Below are positions 20,276-31,580 of a stretch of DNA of 64,000 nt, in pieces (position 1 is the first letter of the stretch; the number at the start of each line of letters is the position of its first letter). The position numbers and the translations under genes are program-made. Origin of the DNA: Phascolarctos cinereus (Eukaryota; Chordata; Mammalia; Diprotodontia; Phascolarctidae); assembly GCF_002099425.1 (NCBI RefSeq), contig NW_018343979.1:855501-919500 (forward strand). The letters run 5' to 3'. Under the pieces are notes generated by a model that was not told the origin of the DNA, ran no database searches, and saw only the letters and a program-made list of their open reading frames with translations.

Positions 20276-20584
20276 GATTTTTTGATGATCTTTTTCTATG
20301 CTTCTATGTTTATTTTATTGCTCTAATTCAATGCCTTCCCAAAGCAACACCATAATTAAAGTAGTCCAACCAAGAGTAAGTAAGAGACATGAGAGAAAAG
20401 AGACACTATTGAGAAGGGGGCCAGATAAAAGTGTCTTGTTTGTTATAACCAGCCATACCCCTAAAAGAGACTAAGAATTCTGATGTACTACTGATACAAG
20501 GGATAAAGGAAAAGTGAAATTGGTCTAACAGACAGGAACAGAGAACTTGCCTTACCTACTATTTTTGGTCATCATTTAATAGCA

Positions 20585-20790
20585 TCAATAATCTATTCAC
20601 ACAATACTTTAAAGTTAAGAGCTTTTCTTTTGCAGCACCTCTGGGAAATATGGGCATTATCATCCCCATTTGAAAACATGAAGAAACTGAGGCTCAGAGG
20701 AGTTAAGTGACTTGTCCAGTTTCATGTAACTAATAGATGGCAAAATAAGGGTTTATAGGCCTTGGTCTTCTAAATCCTCATCTACTGCTG
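20585..20790 (+). mobile_element. MIR/CORE-SINE
   Basis: 'gcattatcatccccatttg', 'aagaaactgaggctcagag', 'gagttaagtgacttgtcca', then a diverged right end 'ggccttggtcttctaaatc'. Confidence 0.7.
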
Positions 20791-21757
20791 TATATGCAGC
20801 ATTTTTTTTGTCATTTTATTCAAGTCTTGTTTCAAAGAGATTTACTCCAAGGTCACTACTGTTAAGCCACTGATTTCCTTTTCAGATCTGCCCTTGTACA
20901 CCCCCACCTTATTGTTATTTTAGGGGAAAAAATCAAGGGTTAGAATTAAATTTCTTTCAGGGCCTGGATCTTCATTCAAATCATAGCCTGATCTACCTAG
21001 ACATGGTCCAACTACCTGTGTATCAGAAGCCAGAGGTAATTTTCAGCATATGCACCTAATGGAACTGCAAAATGTTTTTGGAATTCATTTTCCTTTGTCA
21101 TTCTGTCAACTAGAAAATCTGTAGGCAGGTTTCTATGTGTGGGTGCAGGGATTGTAGAAGGGAAAGGGAGTGGATTTGTATTAACTGAGAGAAGGGGAAC
21201 ACCTCCCTCTTTTAAGACTGATTAGAATTGTTAGATCCCATCTTTCCCTGTGGCTGGCCTTCCTCTTTTGGCATTGTCTTGTGCTCTTGTTGCTCAGCCC
21301 ACGTGCTGGAGGGGTATAGATATCTCTGTGTGAAGGGGGAGGGATGGTATTTATTCCATTCACTTGTAAATCAGAATGCTCAGTCTCAACTGGATCACGT
21401 GGAGCAGGCACCTGCAGAATGCTCCCTGCAGAAGGCAGCGAATTAGTCTGTGATTATTTTATTCTGACATTTCCTGAGTATCTCTCTTTTGGGAAAGGGA
21501 GCAGGCCAAGAGAGCAGTAGAACAATACTTCTGCTAGGGAGGCCTGATATAGTGCCATCTTCAAAGCTGTTTCCAAGCAAGGTACTCTAAGGTTATAAAC
21601 ACTGACTCGATTTCATCAGTATGCCTGGGAAGGAAATAATCATTCCGTTAAACATCAGTAAAGCACATACTTGTCTGAGTTAGCCAGGCAGTGCTAGATT
21701 CCTGCATAAAAGAATGCTTCTAAGAGGCAATAAAAGAATGCAATTTGTCATGAAATA

Positions 21758-21804
<47 letters not shown>

Positions 21805-22229
21805 TACCAACAGTGTGTTTTCTTTATGGTCTATTGATATTATGCCCTAATTTTGTCCTCATAATGCAAGGACTATTGTGTTAATGGGGTGATTCTGGAG
21901 GTTTAATGGGAAAGGGGAAGGAAAAAAAAACTTAGAAAATTGTAGCCTTGAGTTAAATCTTCATAAGCAATAGACCTCCCATTGTGTCTTTTTCCAGTAG
22001 TTGTGTTTATTGGACGAGTAAGTGATAAACATCCTATATAACTGCTCATGTCTTGCCCTTAACTCTACTACAATAACTTAACTGCAAGTTCCTAGAAACA
22101 ACAGAAGGCTTTTATAGCAAAGATTAGAATGGGTTGTTAGGTTTTGAAATCACAATGTGAAATGCTGATTTCAGCAAGACCTAGGAGTCAGTAATTTTAG
22201 TCCTGCCTGATCTATTTCCCTGTGAGATA
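20791..22229. other. No gene recognised; (AC)n tract inside
   Basis: About 1.4 kb with no repeat identified except the dinucleotide tract at 21759-21802. The opposing frames at 21181-21446 overlap each other and show no domain. Confidence 0.45.
21759..21802 (+). repeat. (AC)n microsatellite
   Basis: An uninterrupted run of 22 AC units. Confidence 0.97.
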
Positions 22230-22335
22230 CAGGGTGGAAATGAATCAATCAACAAATCAACAAGAATTTCTTAAGTTCTTACTATTCGCCAGAAACTGGA
22301 CTAGGCACTGGGGACAAAGACAACACTCTTTATTT
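22230..22335 (-). mobile_element. L2 LINE 3' end (antisense)
   Basis: 'atcaatcaacaaatcaaca', 'ttcttactattcgccagaa' and 'actaggcactggggacaaa' are the reverse complement of the L2 terminus. Confidence 0.65.
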
Positions 22336-24147
22336 CTGAATACTTTCACATACAATGGAATTGGAAATTATTCTGTTAGAAACTGAGGTTACATGTGATA
22401 GAAGTGACACATTCTTGATTGTGTGGTTTCATAGTCAAATCAAATTGTGGGCTATTTTAATTAAATAAATTCATATCAAATCCAAATTTTGAGATACAGA
22501 AGCAGGTCAATTACTCTCCTCTTCCCCACCTTAAATATTTTACTAGTCTTTCCTGTAGCAGCTCTAAATTAATAACCAACGCCTAATAAGTTCATTATCA
22601 AGCCATAGTACAGTTTACAAAATCTAGGCAGTTTTAAGGCTTAGTATTTTGACTATGGATATGTAAACATGGCCCCCCAAAATTTCCAAATACTCAGAAA
22701 CCAAGAAGCTCACAGTTTTAGAGATATTCTAAGCCATTTTGAAGTAAAGAAGACAGATAAAATGATCTAGGTAGATTGAAGATTGAGTGTGAATGATCAG
22801 ACTTTGAATGCTGCATATTTTATAAATCATATTCTATTCAAGAGGCATTCCCTACAGGTTACACTATGATTCAGAGTCTAAAAGCTCTAATGTACATTTG
22901 ATCAATTTCATTTTGTCACTAGGGAAAAAGCTGTCAAACTGCCATTAAACTAAGTTTCCCTTTACTCTAAAGTAAAAAAGCAACACTTCAAACAATTTAA
23001 AAATCAGGCAAAGTGAGCTTCTCAACCTATCATAACAAGAACATGGCATAAAGGAACTGTTCTCTTGGAGAGGTAATTGCAATGGGGCAGCAAAACAAAT
23101 ACAATTGACTCTTTTGCCTTGTGAGAAAAGATGGAAAAGCCTTCAATAAGGAAAAGTGAAAAGTATGATTTTCTTAATAATTTCACCAGTGGAAGATCCC
23201 AATAGAAAAAATAAATGTATAGTATTGCACACTGTTTTCCATTGAATTAACATTCCTAATTAGGCCCACAATGAAAAGAAATTCATGACTCTCTGGAAAA
23301 AAAGGGTGTGAATGTTTAGATTTGAGGATGATAAAATGATGATGATGATGATGATGATGATGATAATGAAATGAAATGAATGAGGAAGAAAAGAAAGAAA
23401 ACTTATAAGTTATTAATCTAAAGTATAGAAAATGTTTTTCTTTTATAATTCTAGATAGCCTTTTATAAAAATTAAGAACACATGCTGAACCATTCACATT
23501 TATCTTGAAAGCAGAATTTTCCAAAACTTTTCTTTATCTGCTCTGAGTTTTTCCCTATCAAGAAGTGAGAACCAGAATGGGCACACAGAGAGATGGTATA
23601 TTTCTCAAACTTGCCTGTCTGTGCAACTCCAAGATGGATGACCAACTTTTTTCCAGCTCCAGTCTCCTGGAATTCTCCAAAAGTATAGTCCAGGAAGACA
23701 AAGTTTAAAGATCACCAGCTGATCTGCTTGAGTCTTTAATCTCCATAGTAATGCTCACAACACAAGTGCTACATTGATGGTCTTGTATAAGGACAACCAA
23801 AAGACAAGTAGAATTCACAGTATCTGGGACTCCCAAGGTCAATGTCAGACTAACTAATTAGAAAATCCTCTGTTTACTCTCTTCTAAACATGACAAACTA
23901 CCTCCAAGGCATGCTAAAGAATGCCTAACAAGTTGTCAACCTTCCAGAGTATGTTTTCTGTTAACTATTAAGTATCTGAAGAAAATTAAAAGGCTCATTT
24001 GCCTCATGGAGGCATATTTCTCTATATATTAACTATTGTTACTTCCTGCCTAAGATTATAATTTCATGTGCAGAATTTTTTCTTTTACTGACATATTCTA
24101 AATATTAATAAAGTGTTTGTAATTGCCATGACATAAACGACAAGATT
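22336..24147. other. No gene recognised; (GAT)n tract inside
   Basis: About 1.8 kb largely free of recognised repeats. The 113-codon minus frame at 23183-23524 includes a His run translated from the (GAT)n tract and is not credible as a gene. Confidence 0.45.
23335..23375 (+). repeat. (GAT)n followed by (GAAAT)n
   Basis: About ten gat units then 'gaaatgaaatgaatg'. Confidence 0.92.
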
Positions 24148-24700
24148 CAGCAGCTACTTGGCACCATAGAGAGCTGGCTTTGGAATCTGAATAATCTGAG
24201 TTTTGAATCCTGCCCTATTATTTACTAGCTTTATCACCTTGGGTGCCAACTCAATTTCCTCATCGATAAAATGAAGATTAACACTATAGTACCACTCTCC
24301 TAAGGTTGTTGTGAAGAACAAATGAGATAATGTAGGTAAAGTGTTTTATAAAACTTAGAATGATATTCCTTATACAGGGTACTCCTTTCCTCCTTACCTT
24401 CACCTCCTGGCTTCCTTCAGGTCTCAGAAAACTCCTACCTTTTGTAGAAAGACTTTTCCAATCCTCCTTAACTTTAGTGCCTGCCCTCTGTGATTATCTC
24501 TTGATTTATCTGGTACATATCTTGCTTATGCATAGTTACATATGGTTTCATCAACTACATTGTGAGTTCCTTGAGGGGAGGAACTTTTTTTTCCCTTTCT
24601 TTTAATCCTTAGAGTTTAGCACATATTAGGCACTTAATAAATGCTTTGAGTGATTAATTGTATAAATATTAGCTATTATTGTCATTTATTAATGATTATT
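24148..24700 (+). mobile_element. MIR-tailed tRNA SINE split by an L2 insertion
   Basis: The left part (24148-24365) has head 'cagcagctacttggcacca', then 'aatttcctcatcgataaaa', 'ctaaggttgttgtgaagaa' and 'aaatgagataatgtaggta'. The expected MIR tail 'tataaatattagctattat' appears only at 24661-24690, after an L2 3' end. The MIR therefore predates the L2 copy between its halves. Confidence 0.65.
24372..24660 (+). mobile_element. L2 LINE 3' UTR, sense
   Basis: 'ctcctggcttccttcaggt', 'agaaagacttttccaatcc', 'gtgcctgccctctgtgatt', 'attgtgagttccttgaggg' and the terminus 'ataggcacttaataaatgc'-type ('catattaggcacttaataa'). Heavily 5' truncated, inserted into a MIR-type SINE. Confidence 0.75.
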
Positions 24701-24719
24701 ATTTGGCAGTTTATTTAAC

Positions 24720-25960
24720 ATATAGACTGAAAGTGAGGAGACAAGGATAACACTAAGGTTTTTGCCTGAGTGGTATTGTGGTACTCTCAAAGAAACAAAG
24801 GCATTTAGAAAGAACAGAGTTGAGAGAGAAATACAAAAAAAGGTGGGATTTTTTTGGACATATTAAATTTTAGTTCTCTATAGAATATCCAATCTGAAAT
24901 GTCCAATAGGTACCTGGTGATGCAGGACGAGAGCTCAGGAGAGAGAAGAGGGCTGGCTATATAGATCTGCAAGTTATCAACATACAGATGGTCATTCCAT
25001 GGGAGCATATGAAATCTAGTGAGAAGAGTATAAAGAGAAAACAGAAGTGTCAGGACAGAGCCTTGGGGGATATCCATAATCAGTGGGTATGTGACATGGA
25101 CAATGAATAAATGATGAAGACTGAGGAGTAGTCAATAGGAATGGAACTAGGAGAGGTCAATGTCATGAAAACTCAGAGAAGAAAGAGTATCCAAGAGCAG
25201 GGGAGGGGCAGCTAGGTGGCACAGTGGATACAGCACCAGCCCTGGATTCAGGAGGATTCGAGTTCAAATCCGGCCTAAGACACATAACACTTACTAGCTG
25301 TGTGGACCTGGCAAAGTCACTTAACCCCATTGCCTATCCAAAAAAACAAAAATAAGAGCACTGGAAAGTAGTGTCAAATGCTGTACAGAGGTCACAAGGA
25401 TAAGGATTGAGAAAAGGTCATTATATTTTGCAACTAGGAAAGCACCAGTAACTTTGGAGAAAGCAATTTCAGTTGACTGATGAATTCAGAAGGTAAATTT
25501 CAGAAGATTTAGAAGAGAGACAGAGACAGAGAGAGATAAGAAAGGGAGGCAGTGAGGATAGATGACTTTTTATAAGTAGTTTGGCTCAGAAAGGAAGAAC
25601 TGATGTTGGATGACAGCTAACATGGATGGTGGTATCTAGTGAGGGTTTTATTCTTAAAGGTTTGGGAGGGGTAGGGTGTATGTATAAGCAGCAGAGAAGT
25701 AATCAGTAAGCAAATAGAGATAAATAAGATAAGGGGAGGGAATGATACTGGGGACAATTTTCTGGAGAAGAAGGGAGGGGATGGGATAATGGGTATATGG
25801 AGAGAAGTTGGCCTTGGCAAAGAAAATGGCTATCTCTTTATCATAGACTGGAGTAAAGGAATAAAGGAGGCTAATGTTAAGGATTTGTGAGGGAAGAAGG
25901 AAAAGTTATTAGATGAGGAGGATGGGGCAAAGTCATTGATTTAGGTGAAAGTAAGAGATG
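24720..25960 (-). mobile_element. L2 LINE with reverse-transcriptase segment (antisense)
   Basis: About 1.1 kb of L2 excluding the nested SINE. The minus-strand frame at 24805-25077 keeps reverse-transcriptase features: DIPQGSVL near its start, LLFSLYT, then YVDN at the position of the catalytic YADD box, followed by a DISDW-containing segment. Loss of the second aspartate and many stops in the rest mean it is inactive. Upstream coding sequence continues antisense through 'ggaaagtagtgtcaaatgc', 'aaaggtcattatattttgc' and 'gaaagcaatttcagttgac' to about 25960. L2 normally encodes an apurinic endonuclease plus reverse transcriptase; no endonuclease part is seen. Confidence 0.8.
25200..25353 (+). 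mobile_element. Short-tailed tRNA-derived SINE (type A) nested in L2
   Basis: Nearly intact: 'gggcagctaggtggcacagt', 'gcaccagccctggattcag', B-box-like 'gagttcaaatccgg', 'cttactagctgtgtggacc', 'caaagtcacttaacccc' and an A-rich end. Flanked by aagagca at 25193-25199 and 25354-25360, a probable short target-site duplication. It splits the L2 coding region cleanly. Confidence 0.85.
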
Positions 25961-26395
25961 GCTAGGAGCCACCAAGACAAGGGAAGCTATCATAGCAAGC
26001 AGCTTCATTAGAAATTAGGAGAGAGAAAACAGTGAAGAGAAGTAGATCAATCATGAGATCCTCAGCACTAGATTTCAGTATCAGTGTTCTGTGGGCAAAA
26101 ACTACATCAGGACTATTGAGATAGATGCTATGTGGAAGAATCACTCAACTGAAGTCCAAGGTAGAGATTCCTTTCGTTTCCCTTTTCTTCACCCCTCCCC
26201 TCTCTCCCAAAAATGTGCATGCTTATTTCCTGAGGTTTATCTGTTTCTTAAGTGTTTGTTTACGTTTATGGCAGATATTCTTATGTAATGGATCTCTTTG
26301 TTGATCTGGTGAAAACTATGAACTCCTCAGAATAGTGTTTTTGAATGCACAAAATAAAATAAAATAAATAGGAACAAGAAGAAGAAGATGAAGAA
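25961..26395. other. No gene recognised; A/G-rich end
   Basis: No gene or repeat recognised except A-rich and (gaa)n/(gat)n-like sequence at 26351-26395, which forms the insertion site of the HAL1-type element. Confidence 0.4.
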
Positions 26396-26411
26396 GGGGT
26401 AGGGGGCAGAG

Positions 26412-26421
26412 CCAAGATGGC
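26412..26421 (+). promoter_or_regulatory. YY1-type site at the element's 5' end
   Basis: CCAAGATGGC lies about 17 bases from the presumed element start, the same place as the YY1 site that positions transcription start in primate L1. Function here is inferred from the motif and position only. Confidence 0.5.
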
Positions 26422-28495
26422 AGAGTAAAAGTAGTGACTTGCTTGAGCTCTCCCTCAAATCCTCCAAATACCTGTACAAATGCCTCTAAACAAATTCTAG
26501 AGCATCAGAACCCACAAAAAGACAGAGTGAAACAAATTTTCAGCCCAAGACAACCTGGATAATTTATTGGAAAGGTCTTTTGTGCCAGCCTGGGAGAGGA
26601 ACACAGTTCAGCATGGATGCACAGGTAAAGACCAGGCCTCAGCAAACCTAGAACAGGACTCAGAGGACTGAATCACAGGCAGCTGTGGTGGTTTCCAGAC
26701 TTCTCAACCCAGAAACATCAAAGACAACTTAGAAGGTCAATAGGAAAACTCTGTGACCACAGTGAGAAAGAAGCATATTCCCAGCCCAAGACCCGGTGCA
26801 GCCTAGGGTTGGTGGCTGCTTCTGGAGCTCAGCCCACAGATGGAGGGGGAAGTAATTGGATAAGAGGGGGATTGCATGGATCTCTTTGCTCGTGCTGAGG
26901 CAGGATTCTCTTGCTTTGCCTGTTCTTGGATCTGGGTCACAGTTGTGGGTGGTGATCCTGGAGTGAGGAGAAGTGATGGCTTGGTGGAGCAGTGAAAAGA
27001 GAATCCTCCTACAGTTCCAAGGCAGAAAGAAGTGCTTGTGGCTACTCATAGACAAAAGCACAAGTCAGGAAAGGAGAAAACACCTCACCTTTGATCATAG
27101 CACCTTAGAGGAACTGAAAATTTACAGGTCTCTAGAAGTATCTCTGAAAACAGCTGCACAAAACCCCCAAAGCTTGGGACAGTACATTCTCCATACTAGA
27201 AGCAGACCTCTGCCTTAACAAAGAGTTTATAACTCAAGTAATTGACCGGGATCGTGAGCAAACTGTGCAAAAAAAAAATCAGACCATAGAATCTTTATTG
27301 ACAAAAAACATAAAAACATAAAACCAGAAGAAGACAACAAAGTCAAAGTTCCCACATCCAAAGCCTCTAAAAAAAATATGAATCAGTCCTGGGCCATGGA
27401 AGAGGTCAAAAAGGATTTTGAGAAGTGAGTAAGAGAAGTAGAGGAAAAACTGGGAAGAGAAATGAGAGTGATATGAGAAAATCATGAAAAACAAGTCAAC
27501 AGCTTGCTAAAGGAGACCCAAAAAAATACTGAAGAAAATAACACCTTAAAAATAGCCTAACCCAAATGGCAAAAAAGGTCCAAAAAGCCAATGAAGAGGA
27601 GAATGCCTTCAAAAGCCGAACTGGCCAAATGGAAAAGGAAGTCCAAAAGCTCACTGAAGAAAATGCTTCCTCAAAAATCAGAATGGAGCAAATGGAAGCT
27701 AGTGACTTTATGGGAAATCAAGACATTGTAAAACAAAAACAAAATAATGAAAAAAATAAAAAACAATGTGAAATATTACATTGGAAAAACAACTAACCTG
27801 GAAAATAGACCCAGGAGAGATAATTTAAAAAATTATTGGACCATTTGAAAGCCATGATCAAAAAACAAAAAAGAGCCTAGACATCATCTTTCAAGAAATC
27901 ATCAAGGAAAACTGTCCTTATATTCTGGAACCAGAGGGCAAAATAGAAATTGAAAGAATCCACCAATCATCTCATGAAAAAGATCCCCAAAGGATCCCAA
28001 TATTCTTAGGAATACTGTAGTCAAATTCCAGAGTTCCCATGTCAAGGAGAAAATATTGCAAGCAGCCAGAAAGAAACAATTCAAATATTGTGGAATCACT
28101 ATCAGCATAATACAAGATTTGGCAGCTTCTACATTAAGGGACTGGAGGGCTTGGACTATAATATTCTAGAGGGCAAAGGAGATAGGATTATAACCAAGAA
28201 TCACATACCCAGCAAAACTGAGTATAATACTTCGGGGGAAAATGGACATTCAGTGAAATAGAGGACTTTCAAGCATTCTTAATGAAAAGGCCAGAGCTGA
28301 ATAGAAAATTTGTCCTTCAAATACAAGACTCAAGAGAAGCATGAAGAGGTAAACAGGAAAAAGAAATCATAAGGGACTAATTAAGGTTGAACTATTTATA
28401 TTACTGTACAGAAAGATGACATTTGTAACTCATGGGACCTTTGTCAGTATTAGGGTAGCTGGAGGGAAAAACTATATACGTATGTAGAGATAGAT

Positions 28496-28498
<3 letters not shown>

Positions 28499-28570
<72 letters not shown>
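28499..28570 (+). repeat. Pure (GA)n microsatellite inside the HAL1 3' UTR
   Basis: 36 uninterrupted GA units, preceded by a 'tagataaaga' seed. The second HAL1-type copy lacks this tract, so it expanded after insertion or belongs to a subfamily. Confidence 0.97.
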
Positions 28571-28574
<4 letters not shown>

Positions 28575-29371
28575 TAGAGGGCACAGGGTGAGTTGAAGAT
28601 GAACAGGTGATATCTGGAGAATAAAATTAAGGGAGAGAGGACTATACTGGGAGGAGGAAGAAGGGAGAGGTAGAATGGGGTAAATTATCTCACAGACAAG
28701 AAAAGGTTTTTACAGTGGAAGGGAAATGGGGGAAAGTGAGAGGGATTGAGTGAATCTTATTCTCATTGGATTTGGCTTAAGGGAGGAATAACATATGCAC
28801 TCAATTGGTTATGGAAATCTATCTTACTCTACAGGAAAATAGGGGAGAAGGGGATTAGAAAGCAGGGGATGATAAAGAGGAGGGCAGATTGGGGGAAGAG
28901 GTAATCAGAAGCAAACACTTCTAAGGAGTGACAGGGTCAAAAGGAAGAATACAATCAAATGGGGGCAGGATAGGATGAAGTTTTTCACATGACTACTATG
29001 GAACTGTTTTGCATGACTACACATATATAATCTTTATTGAGTTGCTTACCTTATAAATGAGGTTGGGTAGGGAGGGAGGGAGAAAATTTGGAACCCAAAG
29101 TTTTAAAAATTCTTTTCACATGCAACTGGAAATAAGATACACAGGCAATGGAGTATAGAAATCTATCCTGCCCTACAGGAAAATAGAAGGGGAAGGGGAT
29201 AAAAGAAGTGTGTGGGGGGGGGGATAGAATGGAGGATGGATTAAGGAAAGGGGTATTCAGAATGCACACCATCTTGGGGTGGTGGGAGGGATGAGATGGG
29301 GAGAAAATTTGGAACTCAAAATACTATAGAAGTGAATGTTGAAATCTAAAAATAGATAAATTAATAAGAAA

Positions 29372-29435
29372 AAAAGATGAAGATCATGAAGAAGATGAAG
29401 ATGATGAATATGAAGATGATGAAGAAGAAAACTGA
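29372..29435 (+). repeat. (GAAGAT)n-like simple repeat
   Basis: Imperfect gaagat and gat units immediately after the element's A-rich end. Similar units precede the element at 26380-26395. Confidence 0.85.
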
Positions 29436-30500
29436 GAGTCTGTAAGTATTCACATAAACTTGTATGGCTGGCTTTTTTATAATGGAATGAAGAATATAAG
29501 TTCTTGGAGAAGAAAGTAATAATTTCTGAAGTTGATAAAACAAGAGGAAATGAAAACTTGCTTAGCCTAGGACTTTGCATTCAAAGATAAATGATACCCT
29601 CTCTGTCTTTCTAAACAAAACAGAAGTGTGGCATAGTGGAAGTGCTCAAAAATATAAAGGTCTTCCTTGTAAGGAAATACATTTCCTGCCATCTTCCATT
29701 TCTATTAATTTCTATAAGCCATCTTTGATGCCTGGATTATGCTTTCTTATCATCTTCACATCTCAGAATCTGTATCTCTTAGGCTCAGTTCAATTTTACC
29801 TTCTTTTGGGAAGCTTTCCTTTATTCCCTCAGTTATTAATGCTCCCTCTCCCCTTCTCAAATTATTTTGTATATATTGACCTATGGACATGTTATGTGGG
29901 CAAATAGAAGGGAGCCCTGTGTGTTTCTTTGTTGGACATGAGCAATGCCATTTCATATAGTGTAGTTAGTCATGTCTAACATCATATGTTTTCACTTTAT
30001 TTGCTCTGGATCTTGGACAAGGATAGCCAAAAAAACAAACAGATGTTTCCCCTACATTGAATTCCCAAAGACAAAAACAGAATAATAGTTTAGGAAGTCT
30101 TTGTCCCCTGACACAAAACACAACAAACTGCCCCCAAAGGCAGTCAGTGATGACCAATTGTAAATGTACCATGACATTGTGGTTTTTGTATATTATACGT
30201 ACCTGTAGGAAATGGCTTATATTTAGAATAGCATTTATCCCATAGTGACACATTTCTCTTTAAGCCAGCTGATGCTTCTCCCTGCCTTAGTTTGTAATTA
30301 CAGAGAATAGTAAAGGCTGAGTTGTACCATGAATTTTAAATAGTGAGGTCTTCTTTCTATAATTATATCCATCCCCATTCTCAATAAAATGTAACCTTTT
30401 TGATGGAAAGAACTGATTTATTTCTTTTTTCTCATTGTAACCCTGGAACGTTGTCTTGCATACAAGAGAAATAATAAAATGATTGTTAAACTGAATTGAA
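29436..30500 (+). mobile_element. Diverged L2 3' UTR pieces in otherwise unrecognised DNA
   Basis: 29745-29905 ('gggaagctttcctttattc', 'cttctcaaattattttgta', 'ttgacctatggacatgtta') and 30375-30500 ('gtaacctttttgatggaaa', then a weak terminus) read as sense L2 3' UTR. The rest of the interval holds nothing that I recognise; the frames at 29575-30253 are accidental. Confidence 0.4.
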
Positions 30501-30551
30501 TACTACCTGTAATTGATTGTGTGCCTACCCTCTGAGTGTAATTAAGTAATA

Positions 30552-30597
30552 TGGTGGAGGCCATTGGTGCTCTTTGAAATGAAGGATGAACAATACA
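30552..30597 (-). mobile_element. Terminal fragment of 'family X'
   Basis: 'ggtgctctttgaaatgaagg' followed by 'atgaacaatac' is the reverse complement of the first bases of the family X copy at 19209 and matches 8600-8640. Only about 45 bases remain, and a SINE begins right after. Confidence 0.5.
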
Positions 30598-30840
30598 GTG
30601 CTTACTTAGAGTGCTAGGCCTGAAGTCAGGAAGACTCATCTTCCTGATTTCAAATTTGGCCTCAGACACTTAACAAGTTTTTCAACCATGGGCAAGTCAC
30701 TTAACCTCTGCCTGCCTCAATTCCTCATCTGCAAAATGAGCTGTAGAAGAAAATAGCAAACTCTCCAATATCTTTGCCAAGAAAACCCCAGATGGAGTCA
30801 CAGAGTCAGACATGAATGAAACAATTGAACAACAATAACA
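30595..30840 (+). mobile_element. tRNA-derived SINE with RTE/BovB-like tail (MAR1-type)
   Basis: 'gtcaggaagactcatcttc', 'gggcaagtcacttaacctc', 'caattcctcatctgcaaaa', then the RTE-derived tail 'gccaagaaaaccccagatg', 'gagtcacagagtcagacat' and 'gaacaacaataacaatt'. The tRNA-related head is diverged. Confidence 0.8.
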
Positions 30841-30954
30841 ATTATTACTAACACCACCACCACCACTGTTGGAGGATAAACCTAGCTGCATTCACAAAAG
30901 CACATCACCCAAGGTCTGGCCACCAGATGATGATCTTTTCTACTCATAATAATT

Positions 30955-31115
30955 TTATTATTATTTTTTTATTTTTAGGCAATTGGAGTTAAGTGACTTG
31001 CCCAGGGTCTCACAGCTAGTAAGTATCAAGTGTTTGGTCTGAGTCCAGATTTGAACTCAGGTCTTCCTGACTTCAGGGCTGGTGCTCTATTCACTGTGCC
31101 ACCTAGCTGCCCCCT
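30955..31115 (-). mobile_element. Short-tailed tRNA-derived SINE (type A) with 19-base target-site duplication
   Basis: Minus-strand head 'gggggcagctaggtggcac', B-box-like 'gagttcaaatctgg', 'agcctgggcaagtcactta'-type middle and A-rich tail. Flanking perfect direct repeats ttttctactcataataatt at 30936-30954 and 31116-31134 prove retroposition. This is among the youngest insertions in the window. Confidence 0.92.
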
Positions 31116-31134
31116 TTTTCTACTCATAATAATT

Positions 31135-31549
31135 CATGAAACCATCAAATAAGGTATAAAAATGATGTGATCTATATTTGTGGAAGGAGTACCCACAAAG
31201 AAAATGTAATAAAGTCACATATTCCAAGTATTGAAGTACTTGCATTCTGTTTAGTAAGTCAGTATTTGCAGTTCCATGTCTTATTCAAAGAACAATCAAT
31301 GTGTTAAGGAAAGGGAAAAATTGAATTTTGTCCTTTCATAGGGTCTTTTGCTGCCAAGCAAGAACTACCCTCCATGAACTTATTGTATTAGAAGAAAATA
31401 ATTTTAAAATCCCAATTCCACCTCAGTCAATTCTATCTGCTGACATTCTGTATATGACTTTAAAAGACCCAACATTGTATTCCTTTCCATTTGAAAATCT
31501 TTGAGATGCCAAATAAAAAAAATTTACAAGAACAGAGAATTGAATAAAA
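31135..31549. other. Sequence without recognised features
   Basis: No repeat or coding feature recognised. The 81-codon minus frame at 31423-31668 runs into repeat DNA and has no domain. Confidence 0.4.
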
Positions 31550-31580
31550 TTCCATGAGCTAGAAGGGATTTCAGAGATCA

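Larger units (their letters stand above)
26396..29371 (+). mobile_element. HAL1-type 'half-L1' LINE, apparently full length but broken
   Basis: About 3.0 kb. The 5' end ('gggggcagagccaagatggc') resembles the start of L1 elements and contains a YY1-type CAAGATGGC at 26413-26421. A non-coding leader runs to about 27290. An ORF1-like region (about 27290-28360) follows, with coiled-coil repeats (e.g. 27566-27796: QMEKEVQKLTEEN) and an RRM/CTD-like part around 27830-28130. A further C-terminal segment contains ITYPAKLS and KRPELNRKF. It is disrupted by several stops and frame changes. No ORF2 (endonuclease or reverse transcriptase) is present; a 3' UTR runs directly to the A-rich end. Flanking aagaagatgaaga-like words may be the target-site duplication but lie in simple repeats. 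Confidence 0.75.

Noticed and set aside
23183-23524. 113-codon minus-strand frame with a histidine run
   Set aside because: The His run is the translation of the (GAT)n microsatellite; flanking residues show no domain.
26973-27218. 81-codon frame upstream of the HAL1 ORF1 region
   Set aside because: Lies in the non-coding leader; no similarity to L1 ORF1p and not matched in the second HAL1-type copy.
29257-29580. 107-codon minus-strand frame
   Set aside because: Antisense to the HAL1 3' end and the adjacent (GAAGAT)n repeat; Phe/His/Leu-rich by composition.
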